NCBI GenBank assembly: GCA_905116865.2
Contig: CAJHNH020006090.1
Location: forward strand, 110,001 to 174,000
Length of the DNA stretch: 64,000 nucleotides
DNA from: Candidula unifasciata
Lineage: Eukaryota; Mollusca; Gastropoda; Stylommatophora; Geomitridae
Reading direction: 5' to 3'
A model generated the notes under the pieces. That model was not told the DNA's origin, ran no database searches, and saw nothing but the letters and a program-made list of their open reading frames with translations. A program made the translations under genes and the position numbers. Shown here one piece after another: positions 11,001 through 21,861 of this stretch. Position 1 is the first letter of the stretch. Each line of letters opens with the position of its first letter.

Positions 11001-11919
11001 ATTCACCTCCTTGAGTGAACTTAACAAACGAAGAAAATAAATAGCTCACTACATCTAGTGAAATGATTCAGCAGGTTCTAACGGTTCTCAGCGTGACTCA
11101 CTGCACTGATGTGCTGTTGCTGCAGACACTCGTTTACTCAGGTGCCAGGTGTCTTGACTACTGTGATGCTAACAGAGATAAGCCTGGTCTTCGCTGGCAT
11201 GTGTGGATTGTTTTAAAGAGATGGTGACTCTCTTGAAAACCTCTATAGCTGAGTGCCTTTTACGTACTTGAGGAAAAGGGGAGGAGGGAGTGCGGGGGAT
11301 GTGGTAGAAAAATGGCTAGTCGCTTGCCTACCTGCACGAAGGTTTTGTGCTCGTATCTACATCGGGGATGCTATTGTTTTGAAATTATCTGTGGTCACCT
11401 GTCTAGATAAACTAAAAAAGTGTACCAGTACTGGGAACTCCAATATTCGTTAACGCCAAAATTCGTCCCCCCCCCCTCCCCCCTCCCCCCCCCACCCACC
11501 CACATGCCCATCAAAATGTTTGTTAGATATTTGCGTAAAAAGTCCATTATATTCAAAGGTTAACCCCCTTTTAAACAATAGCCATTTTTTCCCTTCATCT
11601 AAAGGGTAGGTTTCTTTTTTCAAATTCACATTTTTATGTACGCCTACATTATCTTTACATCGAGACGATTGAATCTGTCATATGACAAGGCAATAATAAA
11701 TAGAGTGGTTGATATATTATTAAAATTACTTGCAACGACTTCGAAATCAAATTTTTTTTAAAATTTTGTTTGTAAACGAATTCATAGACAAAATTGGGGG
11801 CTGTGAATGGATTAAACCATGTTCAGTTAATTTCCATGGGTGGGTGGGGTGGGGGGGGGGCCGAAGAGGGTGCCGAGTGGGAGTGGGAACTGGTTCGGTA
11901 ATCGTCAATTTATCGATTG

Positions 11920-11920
<1 letters not shown>
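11000..11920. other. Unassigned intronic sequence with C-runs
   Basis: There is a poly-C/CCCA tract at 11466-11503. A weak tRNA-like stretch lies at about 11303-11365. No gene was seen. Confidence 0.45.
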
Positions 11921-11986
<66 letters not shown>

Positions 11987-12050
11987 TTTTCTCTCTCTCT
12001 CTCTTTCTTTCTCTCTTTCTCCCTCTCTCTCTCTCTCTCTCTGACCCACC
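11920..12050 (+). repeat. (CT)n microsatellite
   Basis: CT dinucleotides with a few TTT interruptions. The Ser-Leu and Arg-Glu frames over it are artefacts. Confidence 0.97.
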
Positions 12051-12163
12051 CACCAACCCACAGGACGGTTTAATTATGATAAATGGAGATCCACTGTAAT
12101 GGCCTTGAAAGTTAGGAGCTGCCTGTGTGATGCTGAATCCCTCACTCATCGGATGAGTGTTAA

Positions 12164-13057
12164 TTAACTCTTTTCGGACGTTTAGCCAGTATACTGGCGC
12201 TTAAGTCTATCCCTTAAAGACGTAAAGCCAGTTTACTGGCTTATGATAGAGACACTCTAATTTTGTTCCGTTTGTAGGGTAAACGAACTTTTATGAACAA
12301 GTTTTTAAACAATTAGGATTAACAACAGGATGTACTTTCATTTGCGATGTTCATCGTGGTCGGTGCATTATTTTGTGATTTAACAAAAATTTATTTAGAT
12401 GGGATGCAATTTTTCTATACTAAATGAAAAGGGAAAACGTCTAGAACTGTCCATACTGCTCTATCGTTGATAAATCCCTGTCAGATGATGACAACAGTCT
12501 TGATATTATGATTGATATCTAAGGGACACATCTACTAACGATAATTTAGTTTAGGATATGAAAATTTCACAAAATATTTCAATTAGATCAATGTTTCGAT
12601 CAGCTGTTTTTCCGATTTTCGGTTGTTGTGAAAATTGACATGTCATACAAAAATGATTATAATATCCAAAGTATTTAAATTAATTGTTTCAAATAAAGAC
12701 TAGCTAATACATATTTGAACAGAGAAGGCATGTGTATACTTAGAATTGGATAGCAATGTGTCTGAACCAGTAAAAAATAAGGTTAGCACACAATTTTGTA
12801 TGTTTAAAATTGTCCTTTGTGTCTAACATCCCTGAATTTTGTGTGATTTTAATAATATTTTGATGTTAAACTGACATTTAAATAGTTTAGATTTATTCTG
12901 CACTCATTTATCTTTAATTTGATATATTTTAGGTCCCGATACAGCCCATACTTTTTCTTCAGGAATGTTTTAGCTTTGTCGTGTTGCACTTAAAAAATTC
13001 CGCTTAAAATTAATGCTGTTCAAACCCTAGAAAAAATGCAGTCCTTAAAGAGTTTAA
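12164..13057. mobile_element. piggyBac-like MITE (non-autonomous)
   Basis: The 894-bp segment is bounded by TTAA at 12164-12167 and at 13054-13057. Its ends are imperfect inverted repeats: ttaactctttt..ggacg on the left, and ttaaactctttaaggact as the reverse complement on the right. Next to the left end are the palindrome gccagtatactggc and a near copy, gccagtttactggc, about 40 bp apart. The interior is AT-rich without an open frame. TTAA target sites are the hallmark of piggyBac elements. I saw no transposase. Confidence 0.6.
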
Positions 13058-13324
13058 GGCCCAGGCACGCCACGCACGTTGAGCTAAAGGCGTAAAATCT
13101 TGTTTTTTAAATTACCTCATTCCCTTTTTTTTAACGGAGACTATTTATTTGACTTGGAGAAACAAAAACACAACCGCTAGTATCATCAGTAATAATAATT
13201 TAAAAATTTTTTTTTTAAAAGAAGATAGAAATATACGGGGTACATCATGAGAAGAGACTGACTGGGAATCAACAAGCAGGATCTCGATCATCGATTGATT
13301 TGTCTACCCTGGGCTGCTACCTGA

Positions 13325-13615
13325 ATTTTGAGTTAAAAATCGACACCGCAGCACTCAAGGGGGGAGGGGGGGGGGAAGGTAAAAAGCCTTCCGTTCCCAT
13401 CTTCAGCAGCAATCGAAGAGTTCCAATTCCGATGATAACAGTAACAATCTGAATGTATGTCCGACTCGCCTTTCCCTTAAGTGTTGAGCGTAGGACAGAT
13501 CCCCTGGTAACTCCCCGCAGTGCCATTCTCCCCAGACCGTAATGATCTATATGTGCCTCCGCACTGTTCACTCGCCCCCTTAACAACATCTAACTTGTCA
13601 TACATCAGATCACCA
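13325..13615 (-). pseudogene. LINE 3' end, antisense copy 4
   Basis: A minus-strand frame of about 90 codons (13317-13589) retains the C-terminal segment shared with the other RNase H LINE tails (VNSAEAHIDHYGLGRM, LRLLLKMGTE). It is interrupted by a G-rich run near the 3' end. It is 5'-truncated. Confidence 0.7.
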
Positions 13616-13631
13616 CTAAGTGGTGCGTACA

Positions 13632-13840
13632 CGTTGCAGAACATCAGCATTTTTTAGCTTTTTGTAGTTTTTCTAGGCAAATTTTATGTATTTTAGTTTG
13701 CCACTGCTTACTAAACGGTCAGCTCTCGGTACCACTTTTTGAAACCAACGCAAGACAAATCGTCCGCCGCTGGAAACAACCCCGGCACTCAGCATTACGA
13801 AGCGCGTTCGCAACTCCTACGCCACAGACGCCGACATATA
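13632..13840 (-). mobile_element. SINE-like family C copy
   Basis: It matches 20045-20270, 21870-22100 and 59466-59665 in this orientation and 52318-52600 in the other. Shared words are gtcagctc, ggtaccac, gaaaccaacgcaagac, ccccggcac, attacgaagcg and cagacgccgac. The reverse strand begins with a tRNA-like head, so the element reads on the minus strand. Confidence 0.65.
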
Positions 13841-13960
13841 TTCGTATAGCATCGTTATACTAGGGCACAATAAAACGAGGTAACCTCAGTCTAGTGTGGG
13901 TCTCTTTTTGTCCCCTTAATTATTGTTACCTTCAATATTGTTATTCCTTTGTCATTTTAG

Positions 13961-14203
13961 AATGCTTGGCTTCCTGTCTGTGCTGACGGCTGGACTGATA
14001 GCTCTGCAAGGGTAGCCTGCCAACAGATGGGATTCTCCAGCGGTTACTGGCTATCCTTAACAAAGTCGGTTTCCAACGAGAACTCTACGTTCCTGGGAAA
14101 GACCGTTTGTGGTGGGCTAGAAACCAGACTGGACATTTGTCCTAGTGATGGATGGACAGACTCTTGTAGTGGACACAAGGCAGCTGGAGTTAGTTGTCTA
14201 TAA
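13961..14203 (+). CDS. Terminal SRCR exon: second half of the last SRCR domain, with stop codon
   Basis: After the acceptor ttgtcattttag, the phase-0 frame encodes 80 residues: NAWLPVCADGW, ARVACQQMGF, GKTVCGG, LDICPS, DSCSGH and AGVSCL, then TAA at 14201-14203. These complete the domain begun at 5815-5888, with six cysteines and the expected spacing. The protein ends immediately after the SRCR domain. This terminal exon encodes no transmembrane segment or cytoplasmic tail, so a secreted product or an N-terminally anchored one is likely (inference). The exon was easy to miss because it has no internal start codon. Confidence 0.88.
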   Translation, partial: NAWLPVCADGWTDSSARVACQQMGFSSGYWLSLTKSVSNENSTFLGKTVCGGLETRLDICPSDGWTDSCSGHKAAGVSCL

Positions 14204-14307
14204 TTCTATTCGTGTTCTGATAAGGAAGTAGAATTTTTAGAAAGAGATGTTTTTTTTTTAGCGCCCATCCATTTGTAATACCCAGTCGAAGGCGTTGTTC
14301 GATGCAA

Positions 14308-14313
14308 AATAAA
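14308..14313 (+). promoter_or_regulatory. Polyadenylation signal of the SRCR gene
   Basis: AATAAA lies about 105 nt after the stop codon, a normal distance for a short 3' UTR. Confidence 0.65.
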
Positions 14314-14399
14314 ATAATTCATAACACAGAGAGCATTACCAGAAGATCTGACATAATTCATCTAACAGGGCTTACAAGAAGACATACTATAGCATTACG

Positions 14400-14640
14400 T
14401 AAGTAAAGTAATGGACACTTTTTCCAACCTTCAGGTGTATTGTGTATTTAGGGCTAGACCTATATATTATAGACCAATCGGCACTTGGTGCCTGAATTTG
14501 GCTCCAAGGTAGAGAAAGTTTTAAATGGCTACCAGGCAAAGTCTTGGGAAGAATAGGCGGTCACATGATGCTGACCACATCATCCACCAAGTGCAGATTG
14601 GTCTATAAAATATAGGTTTAGCCCTATATGCCCAGTACAA
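14400..14640. mobile_element. Two SINE A pieces in inverted orientation (foldback)
   Basis: Bases 14400-14489 are the family tail on the minus strand (gggctagacctatatattatag, then accaatcggcacttggtg). Bases 14500-14640 are body and tail on the plus strand (cacatgatgctgaccacatc, then caccaagtgc and gattggtctataaaatatagg). The two tails are inverted copies of about 40 bp separated by about 95 bp, and could form a hairpin. Confidence 0.75.
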
Positions 14641-15065
14641 CAAAAGACCTGCATTAACACAATAATTACACTATTAGACCTAATCTAGTGCATTTAATTC
14701 ACCTATACTTTTTATTTAGTACACTGTTGACGCTGATAAATAGACCCTCACATTCTGTTAAGGCTTATAATTTGCCTCGGCCCTTACCTTTGATATTTTT
14801 CAAGGAAAGAAGATACAGGCAAATATAGACTTAAAATAGTAAAACTCATACAATGCATTTTTTCTTTAACATTTAAACTTACAAGCATAGGGCAGTAATT
14901 TATCAGAACAAAGAAAGAAAGAAACAAACACATAAACAGCAACAATATTAAAACTACCTTCATTTGTGTTTATTCTCTGTCACGAAGATGCAGGAATGCC
15001 AGACTCATAATAGGACTAGTTCAAAAAGTCCTAAACTATGCTCTCAACAAATCCTGCGAGAAATT
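14640..15065. other. Unassigned AT-rich sequence
   Basis: No gene or named repeat was seen. Confidence 0.5.
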
Positions 15066-15069
15066 AATC

Positions 15070-15378
15070 AATATAACAGTCTTTGTCCAAAATCAAACAT
15101 CTGACAATATTTTGAATGTAAAACCAGCTATCAAGTCAGTATAAGTCTTTCTCCGATATAAAACACATAACAATATTTGGTTTTTACTGTAAAACCAGCT
15201 ATAACGTCAGTATAACAGTCTTTCTCCGAAATCAAAGAAGTAACAGTATTTTGAATGTTAATCCACCTATCACGTCAGTATAACAGTCTTTCTCCGAAAT
15301 CAAACATAAAAATATTTGGAATGTAAAACCAACTATCACGTCAGTATCACAGTTTTTCTCTAAAATCATACATCAAAT
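15070..15378 (+). repeat. About 65-bp tandem repeat, 4-5 copies
   Basis: gtaaaaccagctatcacgtc, agtataacagtctttctcc, gaaatcaaacat and aatattttgaat recur in order from about 15070. Confidence 0.75.
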
Positions 15379-15895
15379 GATACTTGTAGCACCAATATCT
15401 TACCCAGACCTACAATATTATTTACACTGGTACCAGAAAGAAAAAGTCTATAGTAGGCCAGAAAGAAAAAGTCTATAGTAGGCATACGATGACTAAAAGC
15501 TTTAACTGTGTATATTGATGTATATATTGTTTAACATAAGATTTACAAATGAACAGTGAAATGCGAGTGTATATATAGAATTTAGTCGCTGCAAAGATAT
15601 ATACAGTAGTGTCATATTGCTTGGAAATGTATGTGTATGAAATATATAAACTTCTGTATGAGATATAAAATCCATTTAATATACTTTTAAATAATTTTGG
15701 AAAGTTTGTTTTAGATTTTACTAGTTCGTTGAAATTAGTAAATAAAACACATGTTACACTATGGTTCACAAAGAAAATTACAATATGTCCCATAAAGTGT
15801 GTTTATCATTTTAAAGAACGTTTGGTATTAAATGGCAGGAAAGGAACACAAACACAGAGGTATTGGAAAAAGATGTATTTCAACAGTCTTCTTAA
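15378..15895. other. Unassigned AT-rich sequence
   Basis: A 23-bp direct repeat (agaaagaaaaagtctatag...) occurs twice near 15436-15480. A minus-strand frame of 106 codons shows no domain and is AT-driven. Confidence 0.45.
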
Positions 15896-16420
15896 TAATT
15901 AATCTACGAAGGCTCAAGTGGCTGAGTCACTTCTGGAGAATGGAGGATAACAGAGTCCCTAAGGACATTTTTTATGGTGAATTAAAGACGGGTAGAAGAT
16001 TTCTCAATGCCCTGTCTACGATGGCTCAGGTGGCTGGGTCACACCTGGAAAATAGAGGATGACAGAGTCCCCAAGGACATCCATTATGATGAATTAAATA
16101 CGGGTAGAAGATGCCGAGGCCAACCTCTACTACGATATAAAGACGTGTAAAAGCGGTACATGAATGATACATGAATTGAGGTGGACTTGTGGGAACAAAA
16201 TGCCATAGACCGTGTTGTGTGGAGGGGGCACACCAGGAAGCGAATGAGAATAAAAGAAGAAATGATTGCAGAAGGGATGAGAGTTAAGCGTCTGCGAAGA
16301 AACAGATTTAACACAAAAGTTGACAACAACGGTGCTGAAATCCAATGCCATATTTGTGGAAGACTTTTCTTAACGCTGGCAGTTCTTGCTAGTCACACTC
16401 GCCATCGCCATGGGCTGTGA
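15895..16420 (+). pseudogene. LINE C-terminal remnant with CCHH motif
   Basis: The frame near 15905 reads RLKWLSHFWRMEDNRVPKD then FYGELKTGRR, the familiar post-reverse-transcriptase segment of jockey/CR1-like retrotransposon proteins (usually LRWxGHVxRM...LPKxxxYGELxxGxR). The last frame (16181-16420) ends with a CHICGRLF...HTRHRH zinc-binding motif and a stop. An 85-90 bp block (15911-16000) is repeated at 16023-16112. A frame change separates the two parts and the 5' bulk of the element is missing. Confidence 0.75.
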
Positions 16421-16619
16421 GTCTCATGTCTCCTTATAGCGCAATATAACACTATCGTCTGGAAAGACGGAAAGATGCAAATTCCCAAAGACGTCTAAGG
16501 AGTTTTTTTAGGGCGGGGGGGGTGAAGTTTAGCCCCCACCAGGACCGTTCCGACAGGAGATGAACAACTGAGGACAAAAGTGCCATCAATTGGATGAGAA
16601 TCACCCAGCACAAGTCCCA

Positions 16620-16702
16620 GAAACACCGTTTTACCATTAGAGTCAATAAACACCGTTTAACCATTGGAGTCCATAAAAACCGTTTAACCATTAGTTGTAC
16701 TA
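16620..16702 (+). repeat. About 27-bp tandem repeat, three copies
   Basis: aaacaccgttt(a)accattag/ggagtcaat recurs three times. A pyrimidine and CCAC-rich tract follows. Confidence 0.65.
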
Positions 16703-16851
16703 GCCCCCCCTCCCCCACAACCACCATCACCCACTCACCCCACCCCCGCTCGACAACTGCCGGGTTGGGGCTTTAAAATTATAAACAAAAAGAAATTGAG
16801 TTTTGTGTTGAAGCAAAGTTACAGAAATTTTTCTGAGATTTTTTTTTTAAA

Positions 16852-16905
16852 GAGGGTGTGTGTGTGTGTGTGTGTGTGTGTGGGGGTGCGTGCGCGCGCA
16901 CACAA
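16852..16905 (+). repeat. (TG)n with a short GC alternation
   Basis: A TG run passes into gtgcgtgcgcgcgcacaca, a pure alternating purine-pyrimidine stretch able in principle to adopt Z-DNA. Confidence 0.85.
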
Positions 16906-17070
16906 ATCTACACAAATCTACATTTGGTAACTTCGCAAATCTGCATTTACCGAAAAAAAAAAAAAATTTATATTCTAATACAGTCATGTCATTCTTCTCT
17001 GCAACATCCTCATACTTAGGTGTGTTTAAAGGGACTAATGAAATTCATCTGATCGGCTGAATATCTTATC

Positions 17071-17377
17071 TTAGACATTTATTGGGGTAAACCAAGAGGT
17101 TTTGAAAGAGACGGGAGCCCGAAAACAACTTATCACAGACATCAGATGGAGACAGTCATCATTTTTCGGCCATGTTATGAGAAGAGGGAAAATAGAACAT
17201 GTTGTGACCACTGGAAATATCTGTGGAAGGAGAGAAAGAGAAAGAAAACGAGAGAAGATGCTTGACAGGCTTGTTTTATGGCATGGAGGTGTGTCGGCAC
17301 ACGAACTGATATATGCTGCAGGAGATCGCAGATTATGGAGAGGCATGATCGCCCACGCCAGTCGGAAAGGCACATGA
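17071..17377 (+). pseudogene. LINE C-terminal remnant, open frame to its stop
   Basis: The frame gives KQLITDIRWRQSSFFGHVMRR, then GKIEHVVTTGNICGRR, then AAGDRRLWRGMIAHASRKGT and a stop. The FFGHxMRR...LVTTGxIxGxR pattern followed by the DRxxWR end is characteristic of the C-terminus of many invertebrate LINE proteins. It is 5'-truncated with no reverse transcriptase upstream. It is not a host gene. Confidence 0.78.
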
Positions 17378-17379
17378 TG

Positions 17380-19400
17380 ATGACATTGTGGTAGGGTTGT
17401 TGAAGATGAGCATGGCTCATTTTGTTGTTAGCTCTTATTTTCAAAGGGAAACGCAGTAGTAACAAGGACGATACGATACGAAGGGAAACAATTTAGGATT
17501 GCAAGAATACGATATTTCTGCATGGGTTACATTTCTTCCCAATTTGGTTATAAAGCCATTTTTTTCAAGCACAAGTTAAGTACAAAAGCACACATGTTTG
17601 GTTGACCATAATCTCTACAACTAAAGATTTGGCACCGAACTAATATTTAGTCTTAAAAAAGAGATATCTAAACAAGACAGCTTAAAGAGAACAATAACCA
17701 CACACAGACATACAAATTTGGAGCTAGCACCATATATTCAGTAAGCCTTGATAGTGAACTAGAGTCGTCCCCTTGTTAAATGTAATTTTTCGTTATTTGT
17801 AGCCCTATTCTGGCTTTTGCCGGGGGCCATGAAATCAGCTGGGCCACTTTTGTGACCATAACGGCTGAAAAGGGTTTCTGGGACCTCTCCACTGATGATC
17901 CTTATCCGCATGGTGGCACTTTGTGTCACCGGGTGTCTATCGCTTGTGTGATGTCCTGGTGGGTTACAGCAAGCAGTGATCAAGTCTCTGGTTTAAAGCG
18001 GGCAGTAAGGGAATGCGCTGTTGTCGGAAGAAGAAACCTGCGTCAGGAAGGTTTGAAGAGTTAAAAGACTAGTGGGCGTTATAGCGATTCAGTTGTGACT
18101 ATTCCAGATGGTTGATATTTCCAAGCAAACCAGAGACAATTACTTTAACAACATAAAATATTGAAATACTAGGTTTAGTTAAAACAGATGTTCATTCTTT
18201 TAAAAAAAAAAAAGATTCTAGGACAAGTGAAAAAAGGATTAAAAATAAATATAGTTGTCAAAACATCAGCACAAAATAGTGTGTATAAAGACTAAGGTCT
18301 TGGATCATAGCGGGATTAGACGGTGTGGATAAAAGAATGAATCAAGAATTTATATAACTGCACACGGGACATTTCCACACGTGGTCCGACCCCCCCCCCC
18401 CTTTCCCACCCCACCCCCAACCACTTCTTCGGTAGCCAACGAAGAGGCATCCTGCTAATGGTACCAGTTGCAACCTGATCAAAATATCAAGATAAAAAAA
18501 CCGCACAAAAAGTATATCAGCGAGCTTCACAATATAACAAACACAAATAAAACGTGAACGTTGCGGCTATAAGGCCTTCTTCGGCACATACATAGATTAG
18601 ACAATACTACACAAATACACAAAATCACTTATCTTCGTATCTCGTGGCAGCCAGGTTGATGTAAAGACAACCTGATTAAATGTCTGCTTCTGTTTCCCTA
18701 TCAGTGTTGATTATCTTCCAGAATCTCTAATATTTAAACACATTATGCCCCAACCCCTTTCCCCCAGATTTATTACACATACTATATTTAGTATTCTTAC
18801 TATTTTAAAATGTAGGTTTAATCAGAGCATATCTTAGCAATTATGGTTGAGAATTAGATGTAGATGTGTATTATTTTGACGCTAACTGATATTTGAATGG
18901 AATAATGCATGTTAGGAGTGAGAACAAAATGGCAGAATTTAAGGTGGGTCACAATAGCCTAATTCCTAATTAACCCTTTAGAATAATGTTCCATCTTCCG
19001 TTCGTTCTTTCCTTCTACACACTCCCCGCTAGATACATATTTCAATGTATGGATTCTCTGCCTGTTTTATTGCACTGTAAAGATTATATAGACGCTATAA
19101 TACAAGTTTGATTAACAAGTGTTTAAACACAGGGCGTCCCAGTCTGCCGCCTTGAGGCGCAGCAGACATACATTGCTAAGCACATTTTTTAGAGACCTGT
19201 CGACATTCGCTAGCGTATCTGGTGGTGGCGATAATAGGTACAACGTACGTTGGTCAACCTATCTCGTTCGGCTGTGTAATTTGTAAGCGGTTACCACAGG
19301 CTGTCTTCTGCTGTATGGGGTGTCATGTGTTGCTTGTTATGAACGTTTCAAGCACATCCACCACCGATAACAGTCACCGCCAACCAGAGTGTTATTTTTT
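17380..19400. other. 2-kb stretch without a recognised gene
   Basis: Short frames only. A poly-C and CCCCA tract lies at 18390-18418. No domain, repeat or RNA gene could be supported. Confidence 0.5.
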
Positions 19401-19590
19401 TTTTTTTTTTTTAATATCTAGAAACCATGAAAGCTATGAAATAACGCAATCCTTCGGCATTGATTCCATGATAAATACCGTAAATCTGGGAAAATGTGTC
19501 CTTTTCGCCTACCTCTGGGAGTGAACCCTGACCACAAGGAGTTCGTCACCCGGTCTCCGTGAAGTCAGGTTTAGCTAACTACGCTAGCGA
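19400..19590 (-). mobile_element. SINE-like family F copy
   Basis: It matches 44905-45090 in the same orientation and 61575-61770 in the opposite one. Shared words are ttccatgataaataccgtaaatc, gtgaaccc, gagttcgtcac, gtcaggtttagc and actacgctagcgagc. Reading the minus strand, tggctagcatagtcggttaa resembles an A box. Confidence 0.7.
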
Positions 19591-19632
19591 GCAGCGTAAA
19601 AATACACAACATGTCAATGGTTCGATACTTAC

Positions 19633-19703
19633 GAATCGTGGCGCCTTCGGTGCTTTCCACCTGCAGTACTTCTTCATTGCAAACAGCCGCATGTGGCGCC
19701 TTC
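19633..19703 (-). CDS. Candidate small exon, unknown gene
   Basis: On the minus strand a pyrimidine-rich tract and tgagtag acceptor precede 71 nt that read KAPHAAVCNEEVLQVESTEGATI. A perfect GTAAGTAT donor follows. Nothing else ties it to a gene, and the plus strand is also open here. This is a weak call based on splice signals alone. Confidence 0.2.
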
Positions 19704-20036
19704 CTACTCACAGGAACAACACATTCCAGAAATAACAGTCGACACAAAAAAAAGTTGCGAAAAGAGAGTTGTGCAGTTTCGTCTGGAAGACATAGTGTTA
19801 ACCTTGTCGAACGAAGCCAGTATCTACTTGACACGCTGTGTATAGACAGCGGAGAAAGACTTATCATAACACCCCTACAACATATAAAAGCCTGTGAGTC
19901 AGCTACGAATTCACGCAGCCGAAAGAGATGGGGTGACAAAAATGAGTTGTACCTAATATTAATGCACTGTATGGAAAAAAAGATATAATAATACGTTTGA
20001 AATAACTTGAAATATTTATAAAACAGTTAAAAGTTA

Positions 20037-20830
20037 GTTGCGTATTATTTACAGGACGTTGCAGAACCAACCCCAGCATTTTTTGGCTGTTGTGGTGTTT
20101 TTTAAGGCAAATTTAACGTTCGGGATTTTTCCATTGTTTACTAAAAGGTCAGCTCCCGGTAGCACTGTCGAAACTAACACAAGACAAATCGTCCGCAACT
20201 AGGAACAAACACGCACCCCGGCATTATGAAGCGAGCTCGCAACGCCTAACCACAGAAGCCGATATTTGTTTAACAAACACTTTCAAATGAAATATTGTTT
20301 GCATTGTTCAATGGACCGTTCAGCCCCCTTATAATATTATTGGAGGGAGGGACTTAGGCGATGCCTGATGTCGCAATTTTTGCGCCTTGTCTCAAACGTA
20401 AAAAAATTTTTAAATCCCACATTGGTAGATTTAAACCACGACCCCCCGGCCCCAGGTTTTTTAGCACTGTTTTTCGGTAGTTTTATATTGCTAGAATGCA
20501 AAAAGCGATTTTTTCCTAAAATTTTTTTATTTTAGTTCCCTCATCAACGGTGTGGTTTTTTTTGTGGCCTACCCCGCTTTTCCCACCCCTTTTGGAACGC
20601 AAAAAAAATCTGTATGCAATGGACCGCATTTATACCGAAAAGCACTTTCAACAGTAGGTTATTGTAAAAATGCGCAGATTTTTTCCCCAATTTTAGTACA
20701 TTTTTGCGTTCACCCCTTGTTCTAGTTAAAACTGGCCCCTTCGAGAAACACAAAACACATACTTAAAACAAACACACACTACACGGCAGAGTACGGGCCC
20801 GGGCTCTCTCCTCTCTCTCTCTCTTTTTTC
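20037..20830. repeat. First copy of a duplicated segment, low-quality sequence
   Basis: It corresponds to 21862-22740. Compared with that copy it shows many single-base losses and homopolymer-extended words (for example the gaccgcatttatacc region, about 20624-20640, against gacgcgcatttactacac), plus a missing block of about 45 bp near 20360. The pattern suggests sequencing error more than evolution. It includes a family C SINE at about 20045-20270. Confidence 0.75.
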
Positions 20831-21850
20831 TCTCTCTCCTCTCTCCCCTATATTTTTTANGGGCCTTTTAAAAAACAGTCTTCCGGCATTCAAGCACGGG
20901 GGTCCCTGGATTAAACCCTGACTTTGGACATCTCACACCTGGCAGGGTCGATCTCAGCTTGGGCTTTTCGTCGGCAGGTCTCCTTTCTCCTCGGCACCAC
21001 GTAAAAATTCGCACATTCAGACGCCGCCCTCTCACCCCCAACGGGTCGACACAAAACAAATGACCGAGCTCTGATTATACCACGGGTTCCTTTCACGTGA
21101 AAACATGGGGGCCCTTTACTTTTCCCGTGGCATTTGGGGTCGCCACCGTGGTCCCCTGATAATAGGGTTTTAGTCACCTATCTCCAGATTCTCGTTTAAT
21201 CCAATATTGGACACTGGGTTTTTTTGGTCGTTTTGGGGCCCCTTCCCCCCAACCACCTAAACGGGGTCGAAAATACCCCCCATTACCATTCTGGGCGGCT
21301 TGTTTTCAGTGTCCTTCATAATCTGTCTCATATCCTGCGGTGTTTCCCGGGGAAAGAGACGTGCTTTGTAGAAAGATTTTTTTTTCTATTCTTTATTTTT
21401 CGGATTTTGAACAATTGTTCTAGTTTTTCGTGCTACTTTTGATTTTTCTTGCATAACTTTGAAACTGAAGTTTTAGTTCACAAAATTTTCTGTTCTTCGA
21501 AAGGTTTGCGTTGGTGAATAATTGCGTGTCAAAAAGGTACACGTTTGCATATTCCTATTGTCATAGTTTGACTGTTTTTACGGTTTCCATCTGGGGGCAA
21601 ATTTTAGAAGGGGACGTCTGGCCCGAGAGGTCCCCAAGAGTTCAGTAACCATGTGGAGTCAGAGCTCAGTCACCTATTCCTGAGACAGGTTTTAATGGAA
21701 AATTTTTGAACGGGGGTTTGGCCCTAACGAAAACGAGAGCCATCATTCAAACACCCCGTCTCAGAGCACCTGAGGGATTTTAAATTTTCCCGTAAAAAAG
21801 GTGCGCGACAAACTGCCATACGACACAGTCGATAAAAAGGAAAAGTTGCG
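20831..21850. other. Low-quality or unassigned sequence around an undetermined base
   Basis: The only N is at 20860. Flanking text is unusually rich in doubled and tripled bases (ggggcccc, tttttt, cccccc), as in uncorrected long reads. Short frames here are unreliable. Confidence 0.6.
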
Positions 21851-21861
21851 AAAGGAGTTGA

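Larger units (their letters stand above)
5889..13960 (+). other. 8.07-kb intron splitting the last SRCR domain
   Basis: It starts GTACGT and ends in a pyrimidine tract with ttttag at 13960. It holds three antisense LINE tails, several SINE copies, a piggyBac-like MITE, a decayed minisatellite, microsatellites and the unassigned coding-like stretch at 8031-8276. Confidence 0.75.

Noticed and set aside
19571..19988. Two long overlapping frames (122 and 125 codons) as genes
   Set aside because: They run into a SINE F copy and show no domain. Only the small splice-bounded part at 19633-19703 was kept as a weak candidate.
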